NCBI GenBank assembly: GCA_051984675.1 | Contig: JBPYFK010000097.1 | Span: forward strand, 1-31,903 | Source of the DNA: JBPYFK01 sp051984675 | Lineage (GTDB): Bacteria > Actinomycetota > Actinomycetes > Mycobacteriales > Pseudonocardiaceae | Length of the DNA stretch: 31,903 nucleotides | Direction of reading: 5' to 3' | In this document: positions 29,584 through 31,903 of the stretch, in pieces | How positions within the stretch are numbered: the stretch's first letter is position 1 | Layout: every line of letters begins with the position of its first letter | The notes under the pieces: generated by a model | Database searches by the model: none | Seen by the model: only the letters and a program-made list of their open reading frames with translations | Told to the model about the DNA's origin: nothing | Position numbers and translations under genes: made by a program

Positions 29584-31587
29584 ATGACGTCGAGCACGGT
29601 CAACGAGGACCGCCCCGAACTCCTGTGGCAGCCCACCCCGGAACGGGTGGCCGCCAGCCGGATGGCCGCCTTCCGCGAGTGGCTGCGGAAGAAGCGGGAT
29701 CTTGACCTCCCGGACTACCGGGCGCTGTGGCAGTGGTCGGTCGACGACCTGGACGGCTTCTGGTCGGCGATCGCCGACTTCTTCGACGTGCGCTTCCACG
29801 AGCGCCCGCAGCGCGTGCTCGGCTCGCAGACCATGCCGGGTGCGGAGTGGTTCCCCGGCGCCACGATCAACTACGCCGAGCACGCGCTGCACGCCGGTCA
29901 TGACGACGATGGTCTGGCCGTCGTGTTCGCCCGTGAGGACGGTCACCGCGAGCAGCTCACCTTCGGCGAACTGCGAGCGGCTGTCGCGGCCGCGCGGGCG
30001 GGGCTGGTGGAACTCGGTGTCGGGCGCGGTGACCGGGTTGTCGCCGTCGCTCCGAACTGCCCGCAGACGCTGATCGCGTTCCTGGCCGCCGCCAGTCTCG
30101 GAGCGACCTGGTCGTCCTGCTCACCCGACTTCGGGGTTCGCGCCGTCGCGGATCGCTTCACGCAGATCGAGCCGAAGGTGCTGATCGCCGTCGACGGCTA
30201 CCGCTACGGCGGGCGCACCTTCGATGTGCGTTCGACCGTGGAGCAGTTGGGCGCCGAGATCCCGAGCCTGGTAGCGACGGTCGTCGTCGACTACGTCGGC
30301 TCCGGGCCGTTGTCGGGCGCCTCGGTTGTCGGCTGGGACGAGCTGCTGGACCGGCATCGCGGAGCTGAGCTGGCCTTCGATCCGGTGCCCTTCGACCACC
30401 CGCTGTGGGTGCTGTATTCCTCCGGCACCACCGGCCTGCCCAAGGGCATCGTGCATGGCCATGGCGGAATGGTCCTGGAGCACCTCAAAGCCGTCGGCTT
30501 GCACTGTGACCTGGGCGCCGGCGACCGGTTCTTCTGGTTCACCACCACCGGCTGGATGATGTGGAACTTCCTGATCGGCGGCTTGCTGACCGGGACGACG
30601 GTGGTGCTCTACGACGGCAGCCCGGCCCACCCGGATCTGAGCGTGCTGTGGGAACTCGCGGAGCGCTACCGGATCACCTTCTTCGGGACGTCCGCGCCGT
30701 ACATCCAGAGCTGTCTGAAGCAGCACCTGCGCCCGAAGGATTCCTACGACCTGTCCGCGCTGCGCGCGGTCGGCTCGACCGGCGCGCCGCTGACCAGTGA
30801 CGGCTTCCGCTGGGTCGCGGACGCGGTCGGTGCCGACGTGCAGATCGCGAGCGTCTCCGGTGGTACGGACGTGTGTACGGCGTTCGTGGGCGCGTCGCCG
30901 GACGTGCCGGTGTGGATGGGCGAGATCTCCTGCCCGCTGCTCGGGGCCCCGGTCGCCGCGTACGACGACAACGGCCGCGAGGTGCGGGGCGAGGTCGGGG
31001 AGTTGGTGCTCACCAAACCGATGCCGACCATGCCGGTGTACTTCTGGGACGACCCCGATGGCAGCCGGTTGCGGGACGCCTACTTCGACAGCTTCCCCGG
31101 TGTCTGGCGGCACGGGGACTGGGTCAAGATCACCGAACGCGGGACGTTGGTGATTTACGGCCGCAGCGACTCGACACTCAACCGGGGCGGAATCCGCATG
31201 GGAACCGCGGAGTTCTACCGGGTGGTCGAGGGCTTCGACGAGGTCGCCGACTCGCTGGTGATCGACACCTCCGGTGCCGGTGAGACCGAAGGAGAGCTGC
31301 TGTGCTTCGTGGTGCTGGCCGAGGGTGTTGAGCTCGCGGACGTCCAGCCCAAGCTGACCGCCGAACTGCGCAGCCAGCTGTCGCCACGGCACGTCCCGAA
31401 CCGGTTCATCGTGGTCGACGCGGTGCCCCGCACGCTGAACGGCAAGAAGCTGGAGGTGCCGGTGAAGAAGATCCTCGCAGGCGCCGACCCGAGCCGGGCG
31501 GTCAGCCGGGACGCCCTGCAGAACCCGGCTGCGCTGGAGCCGTTCGTGCAGCTCAGCAAGGGCGATCACGACACAGGCGCGAAGTGA
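29584..31587 (+). CDS. aacS: acetoacetyl-CoA synthetase
   Basis: 667 residues, the usual length. The adenylate-forming signature YSSGTTGLPKGIVHGHGG, the gate TSAPYIQSCLKQHL, the motif GDWVKITERGTLVIYGRSDS and catalytic lysine block LNGKKLEVPVKKIL place it in the ANL superfamily. The long N-terminal part (WRPTPERVAASRMAAFREWL-like block) and WFPGATINYAEHAL are typical of acetoacetate-CoA ligase, not acetyl-CoA synthetase. It converts acetoacetate, ATP and CoA to acetoacetyl-CoA, feeding polyhydroxybutyrate, isoprenoid or ketone-body routes. The ribosome site TTAGGAAAAA stands before ATG 29584. It follows the DLH-like gene on the same strand, with 64 bp between them. Confidence 0.92.
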   Translation: MTSSTVNEDRPELLWQPTPERVAASRMAAFREWLRKKRDLDLPDYRALWQWSVDDLDGFWSAIADFFDVRFHERPQRVLGSQTMPGAEWFPGATINYAEHALHAGHDDDGLAVVFAREDGHREQLTFGELRAAVAAARAGLVELGVGRGDRVVAVAPNCPQTLIAFLAAASLGATWSSCSPDFGVRAVADRFTQIEPKVLIAVDGYRYGGRTFDVRSTVEQLGAEIPSLVATVVVDYVGSGPLSGASVVGWDELLDRHRGAELAFDPVPFDHPLWVLYSSGTTGLPKGIVHGHGGMVLEHLKAVGLHCDLGAGDRFFWFTTTGWMMWNFLIGGLLTGTTVVLYDGSPAHPDLSVLWELAERYRITFFGTSAPYIQSCLKQHLRPKDSYDLSALRAVGSTGAPLTSDGFRWVADAVGADVQIASVSGGTDVCTAFVGASPDVPVWMGEISCPLLGAPVAAYDDNGREVRGEVGELVLTKPMPTMPVYFWDDPDGSRLRDAYFDSFPGVWRHGDWVKITERGTLVIYGRSDSTLNRGGIRMGTAEFYRVVEGFDEVADSLVIDTSGAGETEGELLCFVVLAEGVELADVQPKLTAELRSQLSPRHVPNRFIVVDAVPRTLNGKKLEVPVKKILAGADPSRAVSRDALQNPAALEPFVQLSKGDHDTGAK

Positions 31588-31597
31588 CGTCGCGGTG

Positions 31598-31626
31598 GGT
31601 CCGGTGCCACAAGGCACCGGACCGAC
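31598..31626 (+). terminator. intrinsic terminator of aacS
   Basis: Arms GGTCCGGTGCC (31598-31608) and GGCACCGGACC (31613-31623), loop ACAA, followed by GACCCCCCTTT. It is ten bases after the aacS stop and separates it from the tRNA genes. Confidence 0.85.
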
Positions 31627-31689
31627 CCCCCTTTGCTCAGCTGATCGGCGGGTGTGTAGTCTCTTCTCCGGTGGCCGTGAGGACTACCG

Positions 31690-31779
31690 GGAGGCTTCGC
31701 CTAGTCTGGTCTATGGCGCCGCACTGCTAATGCGGTTGGGGGCAACACCCCCTCCCGGGTTCAAATCCCGGAGCCTCCG
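31690..31779 (+). tRNA. tRNA-Ser(GCT)
   Basis: 90 bases with GGAGGCT/AGCCTCC acceptor stem, anticodon loop CTGCTAA (GCT, reads AGC/AGU), a long variable arm (GGGGG/CCCCC-type) and T loop TTCAAAT. The encoded 3' end is GCC, not CCA. It is intact, and its T arm differs from the tRNA-half scars at 4591, 5857 and 12531 (TTCAAAT against TTCGAAT), so it is not their source. Confidence 0.92.
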
Positions 31780-31828
31780 CCGAGGTTCGGTGGCAACACC
31801 GGATTGCGATGACAAATGAACAGACCTT

Positions 31829-31901
31829 GCGCTCGTAGCTCAACGGATAGAGCATCTGACTACGGATCAGAAGGTTGCAGGTTCGAATCCTGCCGAGCGC
31901 G
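31829..31901 (+). tRNA. tRNA-Arg(ACG)
   Basis: 73 bases with GCGCTCG/CGAGCGC acceptor stem, D arm GCTC/GAGC, anticodon stem TCTGA/TCAGA around CTACGGA (anticodon ACG), and T loop TTCGAAT in GCAGG/CCTGC. Discriminator G at 31901, and the window ends in the following CC. It follows tRNA-Ser by 49 bases, probably in one transcript. Confidence 0.92.
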
Positions 31902-31903
31902 CC

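Noticed and set aside
30121..31617. 498-residue open frame on the minus strand opposite aacS
   Set aside because: It is the complement of a high-GC gene, has Arg/His/Pro-rich composition and no family signature.
31690..31779. tRNA-Ser(GCT) as the parental target of the scars
   Set aside because: Anticodon, T loop (TTCAAAT) and acceptor stem differ from the scars (TTCGAAT, CGCTTCC), and it lies about 19 kb away on the other side of unrelated genes.

Overview
The window is GC-rich and reads as an actinomycete chromosome, most likely Pseudonocardiales (the Saccharopolyspora/Amycolatopsis/mycobacterial side). The grounds are GTG/TTG starts, GAF-ANTAR regulators, AfsR/LAL-type STAND regulators, a chaplin-like secreted protein, a Pat-type aromatic aminotransferase very like the mycobacterial one, and RipA-like NlpC/P60 and YkuD wall enzymes. 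The species cannot be named from sequence alone.

Left part (1 to about 12,600) looks like an eroded integration hot spot. Three copies of the 3' half of a serine tRNA (anticodon loop to 3' end) lie at 4591, 5857 and 12531, all on the + strand. Each is preceded by a pair of 12-bp-spaced direct repeats 115-126 bp upstream. Each is followed by a hairpin and GTCTCA-type repeats, and two copies also by the apparent last codons of a leftward gene. A fourth, core-less version lies at 6972-7075. I read these as left/right ends of integrative elements stacked at one tRNA-Ser gene that lies upstream of the window. No intact integrase remains. Cargo and debris: a Nudix hydrolase, small membrane proteins, a large c-di-GMP protein (degenerate EAL-CBS-GGDEF-EAL), a Cys/His-rich element-type protein pair, a ChrA remnant, a broken TauE/SafE gene, an NlpC/P60 gene without its signal peptide, a 17-bp tandem array, a serine beta-lactamase-like hydrolase and a LapA-like protein.

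Middle part (12,700 to 23,800) is regulatory. It has a DinB/DUF664 protein, three GAF-ANTAR antiterminators on the minus strand, and then, across a 600-bp control region with CRP-like palindromes, a STAND-TPR-LuxR regulator carrying two TTA codons. A second STAND-TPR protein that ends before any HTH follows. Next come an unrecognised protein, a PPM-type methyltransferase and an AraC regulator.

Right part (24,000 to 31,903) looks like stable chromosome: an L,D-transpeptidase lipoprotein, a chaplin-like protein, CutA, an orphan Tat-lipoprotein solute-binding protein, Pat aminotransferase, a dienelactone-hydrolase-like protein with Asp in the nucleophile position, acetoacetyl-CoA synthetase, and the genes for tRNA-Ser(GCT) and tRNA-Arg(ACG).
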